From Neolewinella persica DSM 23188 (GTDB taxonomy: Bacteria; Bacteroidota; Bacteroidia; Chitinophagales; Saprospiraceae), in NCBI RefSeq assembly GCF_000373105.1, contig NZ_KB890480.1, forward strand, positions 56,970 to 120,969: a stretch of 64,000 nt of DNA. Reading direction: 5' to 3'. Position 1 is the first letter of the stretch. Every line of letters starts with the position of its first letter. The translations under genes were made by a program, and so were the position numbers. Of the stretch, positions 8,322-16,986 are shown one piece after another. The notes beneath the pieces are model-generated. The model worked only from the letters and a program-made list of their open reading frames with translations. It was not told the origin of the DNA and did not search any database.

Positions 8322-8545
8322 GTGAGTTGCTGAGTTGGCGAGTCGCTGAGTTGCTACCGCTGTTACCGTTTGCTGCGCTGCGCTTGCTCAGTGAGCGAGT
8401 TGCTGAGTTGGCGAGTCACCGAGTTGCTACCGCTGTTACCGTTTGCTGCGCTGCGCTCGTTCACCCAAGGTGAGCAAGCGCAGCGAAGTGAGTGTTACTT
8501 GCGGTAGCAACTCAGTGACTAACCAACTCGCCAACTCACTTCAAA
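8322..8545. repeat. Word-repeat palindrome E3 with duplicated left arm
   Basis: Two near-identical left arms (8322-8390 and about 8391-8460; GAGTTGCTGAGTTGGCGAGTC then CTACCGCTGTTACCG then TTTGCTGCGCTGCGCT) are followed by one right arm (8468-8540; GTGAGCAAGCGCAGCG, TTACTTGCGGTAGCAACTC, CAACTCGCCAACTCAC). It joins the receptor stop codon to the promoter box of uppS. Confidence 0.85.
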
Positions 8546-8549
8546 AGCG

Positions 8550-8557
8550 TACCTTTG
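8550..8557 (+). promoter_or_regulatory. -7 box (TACCTTTG) of uppS
   Basis: A TAnnTTTG match 14 bp before the ATG of uppS, directly after the right arm of palindrome E3. Confidence 0.6.
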
Positions 8558-8571
8558 CGGCCTAATAAGGT

Positions 8572-9312
8572 ATGGAACTAGAAAACCAAATCGATAAATC
8601 CCGTCTTCCGCGCCACATCGGTGTGATCATGGACGGTAATGGACGCTGGGCGCAAGGCCAGGGTAAACCACGTGTGTTCGGTCACCACAGCGCGGTGGAG
8701 TCTGTTCGGGCAACGGTGGAAGCCTGCGCCGAACTTGGTGTCTCCTGCCTGTCACTCTATGCTTTCAGTACCGAGAACTGGAGTAGACCGGAGATGGAAG
8801 TTGGGGCGCTGATGCAGCTGCTGGTAGATACTATCGGCTCTGAAATGGAGACCTTACTAAAGAACAACATCCGCCTGCGGGCCATCGGTGATACCAGCCA
8901 GTTACCCGAAGCAACGCGGGACGCCCTGGCTTTTGGTATTGCCAATACTGCTACTAATGAAGGAATGGAACTGATCCTGGCGCTGAATTATAGCGGGAAA
9001 TGGGATTTGACGCAGGCCATTCGTCAGGTGGCGGGAGAAGCGGCTGCTGGCCGCCTTGACCCGACGACCATTAATGAATCGATCATTGATCAGCAACTGA
9101 GTACCCGGGAGTTTCCCGACCCTGAACTGATCATCCGTACCAGTGGAGAACACCGATTGAGCAATTTTTTCCTTTGGCAGGCAGCTTACGCTGAATTCTA
9201 CTTCAGTCCCGTATTCTGGCCTGAGTTCCGTAAACCTGATTTGTATGCCGCGATCCTCGATTTTCAGCAACGGGAACGACGGTTTGGCAAAACAAGCGAA
9301 CAATTGACCTAA
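8572..9312 (+). CDS. uppS: Isoprenyl transferase (undecaprenyl diphosphate synthase)
   Basis: Cis-prenyltransferase condensing isopentenyl diphosphate onto farnesyl diphosphate to make the C55 carrier lipid for peptidoglycan and glycans. The signature GVIMDGNGRWA places the Mg-binding Asp at residue 21. SLYAFSTENWSRP (about 62-74) and the C-terminal RTSGEHRLSNFFLWQAAYAE substrate site are intact. At 246 residues it is full length. It is followed 89 bp later by bamA, a pairing seen in other Bacteroidota, so the two probably share a transcript driven from 8550. Confidence 0.97.
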   Translation: MELENQIDKSRLPRHIGVIMDGNGRWAQGQGKPRVFGHHSAVESVRATVEACAELGVSCLSLYAFSTENWSRPEMEVGALMQLLVDTIGSEMETLLKNNIRLRAIGDTSQLPEATRDALAFGIANTATNEGMELILALNYSGKWDLTQAIRQVAGEAAAGRLDPTTINESIIDQQLSTREFPDPELIIRTSGEHRLSNFFLWQAAYAEFYFSPVFWPEFRKPDLYAAILDFQQRERRFGKTSEQLT

Positions 9313-9401
9313 CCCCCGACCAACCACCCTCTTCAAGACATTGTCTTTTACCCCGGAGCCGCATTCCTACCATTTTTTTCTTGCGGCAAATAAAGCGACG
9401 A

Positions 9402-11936
9402 ATGAGACTTAGCTTATACCTTTCCTTTATCTTTTGTCTGCTGACGGCTGCTACTGTAACCGCTCAGACTGATACACTCAACCTTCCGGTTTACGATTAC
9501 TCCAGCCCCCAGGAGTACGAAATCGGTGCCATTTCGGTGGAGGGCGCCTTCTTCGCCGAGCAAAATGCCATCATTGGTGTTACCGGCCTTAGCGTGGGCG
9601 ATAAAATTCGCATTCCCGGACCGGATATTCCCCGGGCCATTAAGAACCTCTGGCGCCTTCGGTTATTTACCGACGTTGCTATTGAGCAGGAGAAGGTAAT
9701 TGGAGACGTGATTTTCCTACGCCTGCGGGTTGAGGAGCGTCCGCGCTTCCTTCGCCACAGCTATACTGGTGTTAAGCAAGGCTTACACGAGGACCTGAAC
9801 GAGGTTGTTAATACTTACATCGTAAGGGGGGGCATCGTTACCGAGGACTCCAAAGTGAACGCAGCCGAAGGTATCCGCGAATTTTTTATTGAGAAAGGTT
9901 ACCTCGACGCCAGAGTAGAGGTGGAGGAGGAGATTGACTCAAGCCGGGCAAACTCGGTAAGACTCCTTTTTAACGTAGATCGTGGAGATCGGGTCAAGAT
10001 CAAAGAGATCAACTTCGTTGGTAATGAGGCCATCAGTGACAAAAAATTGCGGAAGAAAATGAAAGAAACCAGCCAGAAAGGCCGGTTATTGAAGTCTTCC
10101 AAATTCCGCCCGGACCTTTACAAGGAAGACCAGGATGCGATTGTTGCCTTCTACAATACTCAGGGCTACCGGGATGCGCGGGTTCTGAGCGACAGTTTGT
10201 ACCGGAATGAAGACGGAGATCTGATCATTGACCTGAAAGTCAATGAAGGTAACCAGTACTACTTCCGTAACATTACCTGGAAAGGAAACTCCATCTATGA
10301 TGACGAGACCCTTAGTCAGGTACTGGGTATCGAGAAAGGAGATATCTTCAACGAAGAGGAACTGCAATCCCGCCTTTCCTTCAGCCAGGATAACGCTGAT
10401 GTTTCTTCGCTCTACATGGATAATGGCTACCTCTTCTTCAGCGTAGATCCCATCGAAGTGGCCATCGCTGGTGATTCCATTGACCTGGAAATGCGAATTT
10501 TTGAAGGACCACAGGCAACGATCGACAAAGTGGTCATTAACGGCAACGACCGGACCCACGAGCACGTTATCCGCCGCGAAGTTTTCACCCGTCCCGGGCA
10601 GAAGTTCTCTCGTTCAGACATCATTCGTTCTCAGCGGCAGATCATCGGCCTCGGCTATTTCAACCAGGAGACCCTCGGCATCGATACGCCGGTTAATCCC
10701 GATCGTGGTACGGTGGACATTATTTACACCGTGGAGGAAAAACCTTCAGATCAGCTGGAGCTCAGCGCCGGTTGGGGTGGTCGACGTGGTGTAATCGGTA
10801 CCCTTGGGGTAACGTTCAACAACTTCTCCCTGCGGAACCTATTTAACAAAGAAGCCTGGCACCCGCTGCCACAGGGAGATGGTCAGCGTCTGAGCCTGCG
10901 AGCCCAGACCAACGGTCGCTTCTTCCAGAGCTACAATGCGAGCCTGACGGAGCCATGGCTTGGAGGTAAGCGCCCAACGTCACTCACGGTATCTGCTTTC
11001 TACAACAAGTACGACCTCGGTATCGAGAGTGCGCCACGGAAACTGATCATCCAACAGGGCTCAGTTAGTTTTGGTACACGACTGCGTTGGCCGGACGATA
11101 ACTTTGTATTCCGTGCAGGCATCAACATGCAAATACTGAGCCTCAATGAGTGGTCTAACCTATTCATCACCGATGATGGGATAAGTGTCCGAAACGGCAA
11201 CTTCAACAACTTCAGTGGGCAGTTTACCCTGTCTCGTTCTACTGCGACCGATCCGATCTTCCCTAAGCAGGGCTCTAATATCGAGCTGACAGTACAGCTC
11301 ACGCCGCCCTACCGTAACCTTGGCCTGCGCAGCAGTGATCCTGAAGACCTGGCGGACGTAGAAGAGCGTTTCCGTTACCTGGAATACCACAAGTGGCGCC
11401 TGAATGCTGACTGGTATACTCCGCTGGTGGGCAAGTTTGTCCTCAAGACCCAGGCTAAGATCGGTTACCTCGGAGCTTATGACGATGCTGTAGGCGTCGC
11501 ACCTTTCGAGCGCTTCCAGTTGGGTGGTGATGGTATTAACAACCAGCAGTTTCAGTTTGCCGGGGTGGATATTATCTCCCTGCGTGGTTACGAGATTGAA
11601 GAACTCGAAGCCAACCTCAACCCGGTTACCGGACAACAGGGAGCTACTCCCATCTTCAGTAAGTATACGATGGAGCTGCGCTACCCGCTCAGCCTTAATC
11701 CGTCCAGTACCATCTTTGTGCTGGCCTTCGCCCAGGCGGGTAATGCCTGGAGGACCAGCCGGGACTTCAACCCCTTCGATCTCAAGCGTTCTGCCGGCTT
11801 CGGTGCCCGCGTCTTCCTGCCCATGTTCGGTACCCTCGGCTTTGACTGGGGAGTCGGTTTTGACAAGGACAGGAACGCTTCCGAAAACGGTAACCTGAGT
11901 ACGTTCAACATTATCCTTGGCTTCGAGCCGGAGTAA
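9402..11936 (+). CDS. bamA: Outer membrane protein assembly factor BamA
   Basis: The central barrel-insertion protein of the outer membrane. A signal peptide (MRLSLYLSFIFCLLTAATVTAQ) supports the ATG at 9402. About five POTRA domains span residues 45-430 (ISVEGAFFAEQNAI, INFVGNEAISDKKL, ITWKGNSIYDDETL and VVINGNDRTHEHVI are repeat starts). A 16-strand Omp85 barrel completes the protein, with ending FNIILGFEPE. At 844 residues it is normal for Bacteroidota. A strong terminator follows 30 bp after the stop. Confidence 0.96.
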   Translation: MRLSLYLSFIFCLLTAATVTAQTDTLNLPVYDYSSPQEYEIGAISVEGAFFAEQNAIIGVTGLSVGDKIRIPGPDIPRAIKNLWRLRLFTDVAIEQEKVIGDVIFLRLRVEERPRFLRHSYTGVKQGLHEDLNEVVNTYIVRGGIVTEDSKVNAAEGIREFFIEKGYLDARVEVEEEIDSSRANSVRLLFNVDRGDRVKIKEINFVGNEAISDKKLRKKMKETSQKGRLLKSSKFRPDLYKEDQDAIVAFYNTQGYRDARVLSDSLYRNEDGDLIIDLKVNEGNQYYFRNITWKGNSIYDDETLSQVLGIEKGDIFNEEELQSRLSFSQDNADVSSLYMDNGYLFFSVDPIEVAIAGDSIDLEMRIFEGPQATIDKVVINGNDRTHEHVIRREVFTRPGQKFSRSDIIRSQRQIIGLGYFNQETLGIDTPVNPDRGTVDIIYTVEEKPSDQLELSAGWGGRRGVIGTLGVTFNNFSLRNLFNKEAWHPLPQGDGQRLSLRAQTNGRFFQSYNASLTEPWLGGKRPTSLTVSAFYNKYDLGIESAPRKLIIQQGSVSFGTRLRWPDDNFVFRAGINMQILSLNEWSNLFITDDGISVRNGNFNNFSGQFTLSRSTATDPIFPKQGSNIELTVQLTPPYRNLGLRSSDPEDLADVEERFRYLEYHKWRLNADWYTPLVGKFVLKTQAKIGYLGAYDDAVGVAPFERFQLGGDGINNQQFQFAGVDIISLRGYEIEELEANLNPVTGQQGATPIFSKYTMELRYPLSLNPSSTIFVLAFAQAGNAWRTSRDFNPFDLKRSAGFGARVFLPMFGTLGFDWGVGFDKDRNASENGNLSTFNIILGFEPE

Positions 11937-11966
11937 TTGAAGGTTGCAAATTTCAGGTTGCAAATT

Positions 11967-12008
11967 GGCAAGGCCATCCGGGGATTCCGGGTGGCCTTGC
12001 TGTTTTTT
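11967..12008 (+). terminator. Terminator of uppS-bamA
   Basis: GCAAGGCCATCCGG pairs with CCGGGTGGCCTTGC (one mismatch), followed by TGTTTTTT. Confidence 0.9.
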
Positions 12009-12024
12009 GGCGGGTGCGCATTAA

Positions 12025-12046
12025 CCGGTAGAGGGCTTGCAGCCCG
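12025..12046 (+). repeat. Left inverted repeat of RAYT element
   Basis: A 22-bp sequence, identical in inverted orientation to 12854-12875. Confidence 0.9.
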
Positions 12047-12269
12047 ACGAATATCCCCCAAAGCACAAGGGTAAGTTTGAAACTAAATAATGCCCACTAA
12101 TTTTTAAAATGTTTAAAATAAAATAAAAATAATATAAATTGTATTTTTTTGTAATTTACCTATATTGCTGCATTAACAACATACTGTCTTATTAACACCT
12201 TAAAATACGGAGCAAAGATTCCGCATCGTGACCTTACTCAAACTCCTACGCACCTCATTCTTCGTTTAG

Positions 12270-12844
12270 ATGGAAGCATCCCCAAAACATAGATCGAAAG
12301 ATTGAAACGTGAACGAACTGACTCGCTAAACGCATTGTATAGCTCTCCGGAGTCGAAGATCCCTGAAGTACTACGTAGGATTCAACAAAGAATCTCTGGT
12401 AAATACCATTTTGGGATTGATGAAGCGCTACATGATTTATCGAATGGTCCATATCATCTGAATAGGCAGGAAATCGCGAATCTGGTAATGAATGCATTAC
12501 ATTAGTCTGCAGAGAATAATCGTTGGTTTCTATATGTTGCCTGTATAATGGGGAATCACCTGCATATAGTTGTTCGAGCACCAAACGGCCTTGAAACAGC
12601 TACTCTCGGCCCGATAATGAGCTCCTTAAAACGACATACTTCCCGGCAGTCTAATCTAATTCTGGACGCTACAGGCCAGCCGTTTTGGACACCGTCATAC
12701 TATGATCGGGACGTGCGGCCTGGGAGATTTATGCGCGTAATGTGGTATGTTTTAAATAATCCGGTATCTGCAGGGTTGGTGGAAAATTGGCAAGATTGGA
12801 AGTTTACTTATTTGCATCCGGAATATAAAGATTTGTTTGTTTGA
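12270..12844 (+). pseudogene. REP-associated tyrosine transposase (RAYT), inactivated
   Basis: The HUH motif (GNHLHIVV) and the downstream LKRHTSRQSN, FWTPSYYDRDVR and YVLNNPVSAGLVENWQDWKF segments are those of the Y1 (IS200-like) transposases near REP sequences. The frame that carries them is broken by a TAG at 12503-12505. The same frame resumes at once and runs to 12844. The N-terminal coding is scrambled over three frames: one starts ATG at 12270 and stops at 12303, and a second reads IDRKIET then stops. It is therefore almost certainly a pseudogene. Amber readthrough would not rescue the N-terminal damage. Confidence 0.85.
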
Positions 12845-12853
12845 TAGGATTAT

Positions 12854-12875
12854 CGGGCTGCAAGCCCTCTACCGG
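12854..12875 (-). repeat. Right inverted repeat of RAYT element
   Basis: Exact reverse complement of 12025-12046. It lies 10 bp after the end of the transposase frame and 5 bp before a copy of the dispersed 18-mer. Confidence 0.9.
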
Positions 12876-12880
12876 ATATT

Positions 12881-12898
12881 GCACCTGCGCGCCCGCCC
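12881..12898 (+). repeat. Dispersed 18-mer, copy 4
   Basis: GCACCTGCGCGCCCGCCC, one difference from the consensus, followed by an A-run. It lies between the RAYT repeat and a terminator. Confidence 0.75.
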
Positions 12899-12942
12899 AA
12901 AAAAACGCCCCCGTCAACAACCGTTGACGGGGGCGTAGTTTA
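12899..12942 (-). terminator. Terminator of TonB receptor 13002-15782
   Basis: A perfect 13-bp stem (CGCCCCCGTCAAC / GTTGACGGGGGCG) with a four-base loop and, on the minus strand, a T-run after it. Confidence 0.92.
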
Positions 12943-13001
12943 TTCAAGTAAATCAAATCAATCGAGCGAGAACCCGAGAACCTGACAACCCGATAGCCTG
13001 A

Positions 13002-15782
13002 CTAGAACCGGACGTTCAGTGCTGCACTGAGCATAGTCCCCAACTGGCTGAAGTGGTAGCCATCGTAGGTCATCTGCGAGTAACGCTGATTGAAGGTGAT
13101 GAGGTTAGACTGATTCATCAGGAATTCACTATCCTGTAGGCGGGGGTCACCAGAAATCTCAGACTTCCATTCCCATTCTGGCAGTACGTTGAGGATGTTG
13201 TTGACGTTCAGGGAGAGCGTCGTCTTCTCGGAGATCCCATAGTTGAACGCCAGGTCGGTTACGACCTTGGTGTTGAACTCAGTGAAGATCCCTGCGTCGA
13301 GACCCTGCTGGTAGAAGGTCGTAGGACCGAATACCGTATTGTTCAGGGATACACCCAGTTTGCCGATGTCAGTGCTAAGACCAAGGATGACCTTGTACTT
13401 AGGGCGGGAAGTGAAGAAAAGAGCTTCCTGGGTCTGGTTGGAGACCGTCTGGCCGGCACTGGCGACGATAGCGGGGTTCTTAACGTTACCAATACGTTCG
13501 TTCTGGAGTACATAGTTACCAGAGAGGTTGACATTGAGGATATTCTCACCGAGCTTCAGGCCACGGTAGTTGGACACGAAGTCAATACCAGAAGTGCGGG
13601 AGTCGATGCCGTTAACGAAGAAGCTGAGGTCAGACAGGTTGTTGTCGGTAAGGATCTGATCGAGTTGTGTGCCGCCACCGTCGGTGCCGCCAATCTCAGT
13701 AGACAGGATGATCCGGTCTTCCACCTTAATGTTGTAGTAGTCAATCGTAATGCTCAAGTCATCAGATGGACGCAGACCTACACCTAAGGTGAAGTTGGTT
13801 GACTTCTCGGGGTCGAGCGAAGGCAGACCGAGGAGGCGAGCCTCACGACTTACGTTATTGACGAGACCGCCAACCTGAATGCCCTGACCGGGAATGAAGC
13901 TGTACTGAGCCTTCTGGGTGAAGATCTGGTGCAGGGTAGGGGCCTTGAAGCCAGTGGAGAAGGAAGCACGGACCGTGATCTTGTCTTCGTTGAACTTGTA
14001 GCGCGAGCTAACCTTGTAAACGAAAGCGTTACCAAAATCTGAGTAGTTCTCCAAACGAACGGTAGCGTTCACGAGGAAGTCATCGGTGAAGTCAAAGGCA
14101 GCATCAGCGTAACCACCGAAGTTGTAGCGGTTGAACTTACCGGAGTTACGGGGGTCAGCACCTGCAAAGGAGTCAGCACCACCGGCTTCGTAGCTGGAAA
14201 GCTCACCCTCGATGATGGTAAAGTTCTCGTTACGGAACTCGGAACCGAAAGCGATACCTACTTTATCGGAAAGTCGGCGCGTGATGTCGATGTTACCAAC
14301 GGTGTGGGTGAAGCGGGTGCCACCGGGATCGAAGGTAATGGGGCTGTTCTCACGGTAACGCTGAGCGTAAGTAACTTCGCTTGGCTGTTGTAGTCCATCT
14401 TCGTTAGCATCTACCCAGTTAGGAACCAATACCTCGTTACGGTTGTGCGACTGGTTGACCTTATAAGTCTGTTGGTTGCCACCGATGGTGAAGCTCAGAT
14501 CAGCGATCCAGCCATCTTTCTTGGTACGGAAACCGAGGGTAGCGTTGTAATCGTTCAGGAGGCCCTCAAAAGTAGGCACATAACCGATGTACTCACCGTT
14601 TGGTCCGTCGGGAAAGAAATCCGCGAGGTAGGGGAAGTCTGCTTCCGTACGCCAGTAAGGGGTACGGTAGTTGGCGAAAGAATTGACGCGCTTGTAGATG
14701 TAAGCGGCGTCTCCATAGATTTCGGTGTTCTCCGTCATCTTGTTGCCGAAGTTGACGGCGACCTTAGAAGCGGTTGTTTCCGGGGAGCCGTTGATGTTAC
14801 GTGCGTCGGGGTAAGCGGAGAGGAAGGCTTGTACGTCAGCCAACGGTGCACCGAAGTCACCGGCTTCGCCGGCGGCATCGACTGTTCCCGGGCGGTTAGC
14901 AAGATTGGTCTTGCTGAGGTCGAGGGTGTAATTGATAAAACCGTCGCGCCCCAGACTGGAACCGTTGTTCAGCGCGATGCCGTACATCTCACCGTCACCT
15001 TCACTGGTGATCCCGGTGCGGAGGGTGAAGGAGCCGGCATCGGCGTCGTCCTTCAGGATAACATTCATTACACCAGCGATGGCATCCGAACCATACTGGG
15101 CGGAGGCACCGTCGCGCAGGATCTCGATCCGCTTGATGGCGTCTACGGGGATACCGGAAATATCAGCACCGGTTTCGCCACGTCCCGGAGAAGTCTGGGT
15201 GTAGAGTAGGGCAGAGAGGTTCTTACGCTTTCCGTTAATGAGGATCAGCGTACGGCTGGGGCCCATATTACGGATTTCGTAGGGATCAAGCAGGGAGGTG
15301 GCATCGTTTACCGGCGTTTGCACGGTGTTGAACGACGGTACCCGGTACTGGAGCGCCTTATCGAAGGTTGTCTGACCGGTAGAGAGCAGGTCCTTCGCGC
15401 GGAATACGTCAACCGGAAGGGGGGAGGTAGTAGAGGACCGGGGAGCCGTTCGTGAACCTACGACAATGAGCTCGGTAAGCTGGGTGGCACCGAGTTCCAG
15501 GTCAACGTTCCATATTTTATTCTCGCCTGCGGCAAGCGTAAATGTTTCGGTGACGGTCTCATAGCCGATATAGCTTACCGAAAGCTTGTAGGTGCCGGCA
15601 GATTTAAGATCAAGGCTGTACGTACCGTCGACATCAGTCACGGTGCCCGTGGACCCAACGGCGATGGTGGCACCGATCACTGGGTCATTACCGTCAGTTA
15701 CTGTGCCAGACACCATCTGGGCTTGAAGAAATATAGGTAACGCCAACAGGGCAACTACCAGTTTGAAGTAAATTGGTTTCAT
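13002..15782 (-). CDS. TonB-dependent receptor with carboxypeptidase-like domain
   Basis: A 926-residue outer-membrane receptor. The signal peptide ends ALPIFLQAQ. A carboxypeptidase-regulatory-like domain (VSGTVTDGNDPVIGATI; about 24-105) is followed by a plug (LTELIVVGSRTAPRS; LILINGKRKN; IEILRDGASAQYGSDAIAGVMNVIL) and a barrel. The substrate is not evident and no SusD-like partner is adjacent. The start ATG follows a long leader (15783-16353). The gene ends at a short word-repeat tract and a strong terminator, so it is monocistronic. Confidence 0.92.
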   Translation of the reverse strand: MKPIYFKLVVALLALPIFLQAQMVSGTVTDGNDPVIGATIAVGSTGTVTDVDGTYSLDLKSAGTYKLSVSYIGYETVTETFTLAAGENKIWNVDLELGATQLTELIVVGSRTAPRSSTTSPLPVDVFRAKDLLSTGQTTFDKALQYRVPSFNTVQTPVNDATSLLDPYEIRNMGPSRTLILINGKRKNLSALLYTQTSPGRGETGADISGIPVDAIKRIEILRDGASAQYGSDAIAGVMNVILKDDADAGSFTLRTGITSEGDGEMYGIALNNGSSLGRDGFINYTLDLSKTNLANRPGTVDAAGEAGDFGAPLADVQAFLSAYPDARNINGSPETTASKVAVNFGNKMTENTEIYGDAAYIYKRVNSFANYRTPYWRTEADFPYLADFFPDGPNGEYIGYVPTFEGLLNDYNATLGFRTKKDGWIADLSFTIGGNQQTYKVNQSHNRNEVLVPNWVDANEDGLQQPSEVTYAQRYRENSPITFDPGGTRFTHTVGNIDITRRLSDKVGIAFGSEFRNENFTIIEGELSSYEAGGADSFAGADPRNSGKFNRYNFGGYADAAFDFTDDFLVNATVRLENYSDFGNAFVYKVSSRYKFNEDKITVRASFSTGFKAPTLHQIFTQKAQYSFIPGQGIQVGGLVNNVSREARLLGLPSLDPEKSTNFTLGVGLRPSDDLSITIDYYNIKVEDRIILSTEIGGTDGGGTQLDQILTDNNLSDLSFFVNGIDSRTSGIDFVSNYRGLKLGENILNVNLSGNYVLQNERIGNVKNPAIVASAGQTVSNQTQEALFFTSRPKYKVILGLSTDIGKLGVSLNNTVFGPTTFYQQGLDAGIFTEFNTKVVTDLAFNYGISEKTTLSLNVNNILNVLPEWEWKSEISGDPRLQDSEFLMNQSNLITFNQRYSQMTYDGYHFSQLGTMLSAALNVRF

Positions 15783-16353
15783 AAAAAAGCGAGTTATGTT
15801 GTAGGTCAGGCCGGAACTGACACTAATTTATACTACGTTACTACTTAACAAGGTGGTATGTACCCCGCTGCTACCGTTCCACCCGACAGGGAATGGCCTA
15901 AATTCTTGTTAGTCTCTTTTGGGAATGTTGATTTCTGCTGGTCGCTAACCATATTTTAAGGCAGAAACTTAATATAGGCCATCCTAGAATTGAGAAAAGA
16001 TGGCCGGTTTATTTCTGAGGAATACCGCAAGGTATAGGTTTCAATTGGCAAATATTAGTTTTTCATATTTTTTTTGTTGGTACATCTAATTTATCAGCGA
16101 ATTTTCGCCATGTATTTACGATGCCTGAAGAACGGAAATGAATTTGCTTAAACACTATAATATTGCTGGAAGTGACGAATAACTCTACTATGGTGATAAA
16201 CACTGAAATTTTTTCGACTCAGACCACTCATTATTGCCCTTTACCCAAAGTCAAAAGACCACGAAAGTAGCGCATTAGAAAGCGGCCCTGTGCTAATGTA
16301 GGGGGAAAGGAAGACAGCGCACGGGGTATTATTTTGCCATAATTCCAGCGACA
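15783..16353. other. Long intergenic leader of TonB receptor
   Basis: No gene is seen. A hairpin (GGCCATC...GATGGCC, about 15977-16006) lies in it. A possible minus-strand -7 box (TACTTTCG, near 16263-16270) would give a leader of roughly 470 nt. No known riboswitch was recognised. Confidence 0.4.
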
Positions 16354-16854
16354 TCAATTAGTACGGGATACAAGTCTTAGGACCGCGCGGTACTCATCAT
16401 CTTGTTCGCCATCAAAGTCCCAATCAATAATTCCGGTAAGGGTTAAACGTTCACCGTCGAGTTGGTGACGGTAATTGAGGGTAGTATTTGGTTCGATAAC
16501 AAGCAGGCTATCCGTCCCCTTAGCTTTCCAGAGGCCGTTGGTCACATCCGTTATCTGGCCATTCGAATTGTAGTAGGTCCGCTTAAGTTTTCCGTCAGCG
16601 GTGTAAACCGTTCGGGCAGGGCGTACACCATAAAGACGCCCCCAATCCGCTTCGCGGATGGTTTGGTGGATGGTTGTGTCAAGCCCCTGGTAGGTAGGTG
16701 ATTTGGCTTCTACTTCAATCGTTTCCCAGGTTCCTAACAATGCTTTAGAAATGTCTGCGACAGGAGGTGAGGCGTCAACGGTGGACGTTTCGTTTTTGCA
16801 GGAAACCAGTAAGAGGGGCAGTGAGCAGAAAAAAAGTAGAGTAGTGGGGTGCAT
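16354..16854 (-). CDS. Hypothetical lipoprotein, lipocalin-like
   Basis: A 166-residue lipoprotein. The signal peptide has the lipobox LLVSC with Cys at about residue 19. The mature part starts with a Ser/Thr/Asp linker and a LLGTWETIEV segment that resembles lipocalin-like or DUF4488-type beta-barrel proteins. It is rich in beta-strand patterns and no catalytic motif is visible. The start codon lies just beside palindrome E4, with the GT39 gene divergent on the other side. Confidence 0.7.
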   Translation of the reverse strand: MHPTTLLFFCSLPLLLVSCKNETSTVDASPPVADISKALLGTWETIEVEAKSPTYQGLDTTIHQTIREADWGRLYGVRPARTVYTADGKLKRTYYNSNGQITDVTNGLWKAKGTDSLLVIEPNTTLNYRHQLDGERLTLTGIIDWDFDGEQDDEYRAVLRLVSRTN

Positions 16855-16857
16855 GGG

Positions 16858-16972
16858 GTAAAAGTAGTCAAATAGTCAAATATTAGAGGAGTCAAGTCGT
16901 CTGGGAATTAAATAGTCAGTCAATCATACCAACTCTTTGGCCTACTGACCACTCGACTCTCTGACTACATCG
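16858..16972. repeat. Word-repeat palindrome E4
   Basis: AGTAGTCAAATAGTCAAAT / GAGTCAAGTCGTC words on the left face CCACTCGACTCTCTGACTAC on the right. It lies between two divergent genes and ends at the -7 box of the plus-strand gene. Confidence 0.65.
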
Positions 16973-16973
16973 C

Positions 16974-16981
16974 TACCTTCG
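16974..16981 (+). promoter_or_regulatory. -7 box (TACCTTCG) of the GT39 gene
   Basis: One difference from TAnnTTTG, only 5 bp before the ATG, which would give a nearly leaderless mRNA. Confidence 0.45.
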
Positions 16982-16986
16982 CCCCT

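Larger units (their letters stand above)
12025..12875 (+). mobile_element. Decayed RAYT / IS200-like element bounded by a 22-bp inverted repeat
   Basis: The 22-mer at 12025-12046 (CCGGTAGAGGGCTTGCAGCC plus CG) is present exactly, in reverse complement, at 12854-12875. Between lie about 220 bp of AT-rich non-coding DNA and a damaged Y1-type transposase gene. The layout fits a REP-associated tyrosine transposase flanked by its REP-like palindromes. Confidence 0.8.

Noticed and set aside
12503-12505. Amber recoding (readthrough) in the RAYT gene
   Set aside because: The N-terminal part of the gene is also broken over several frames, so readthrough would not restore a protein.
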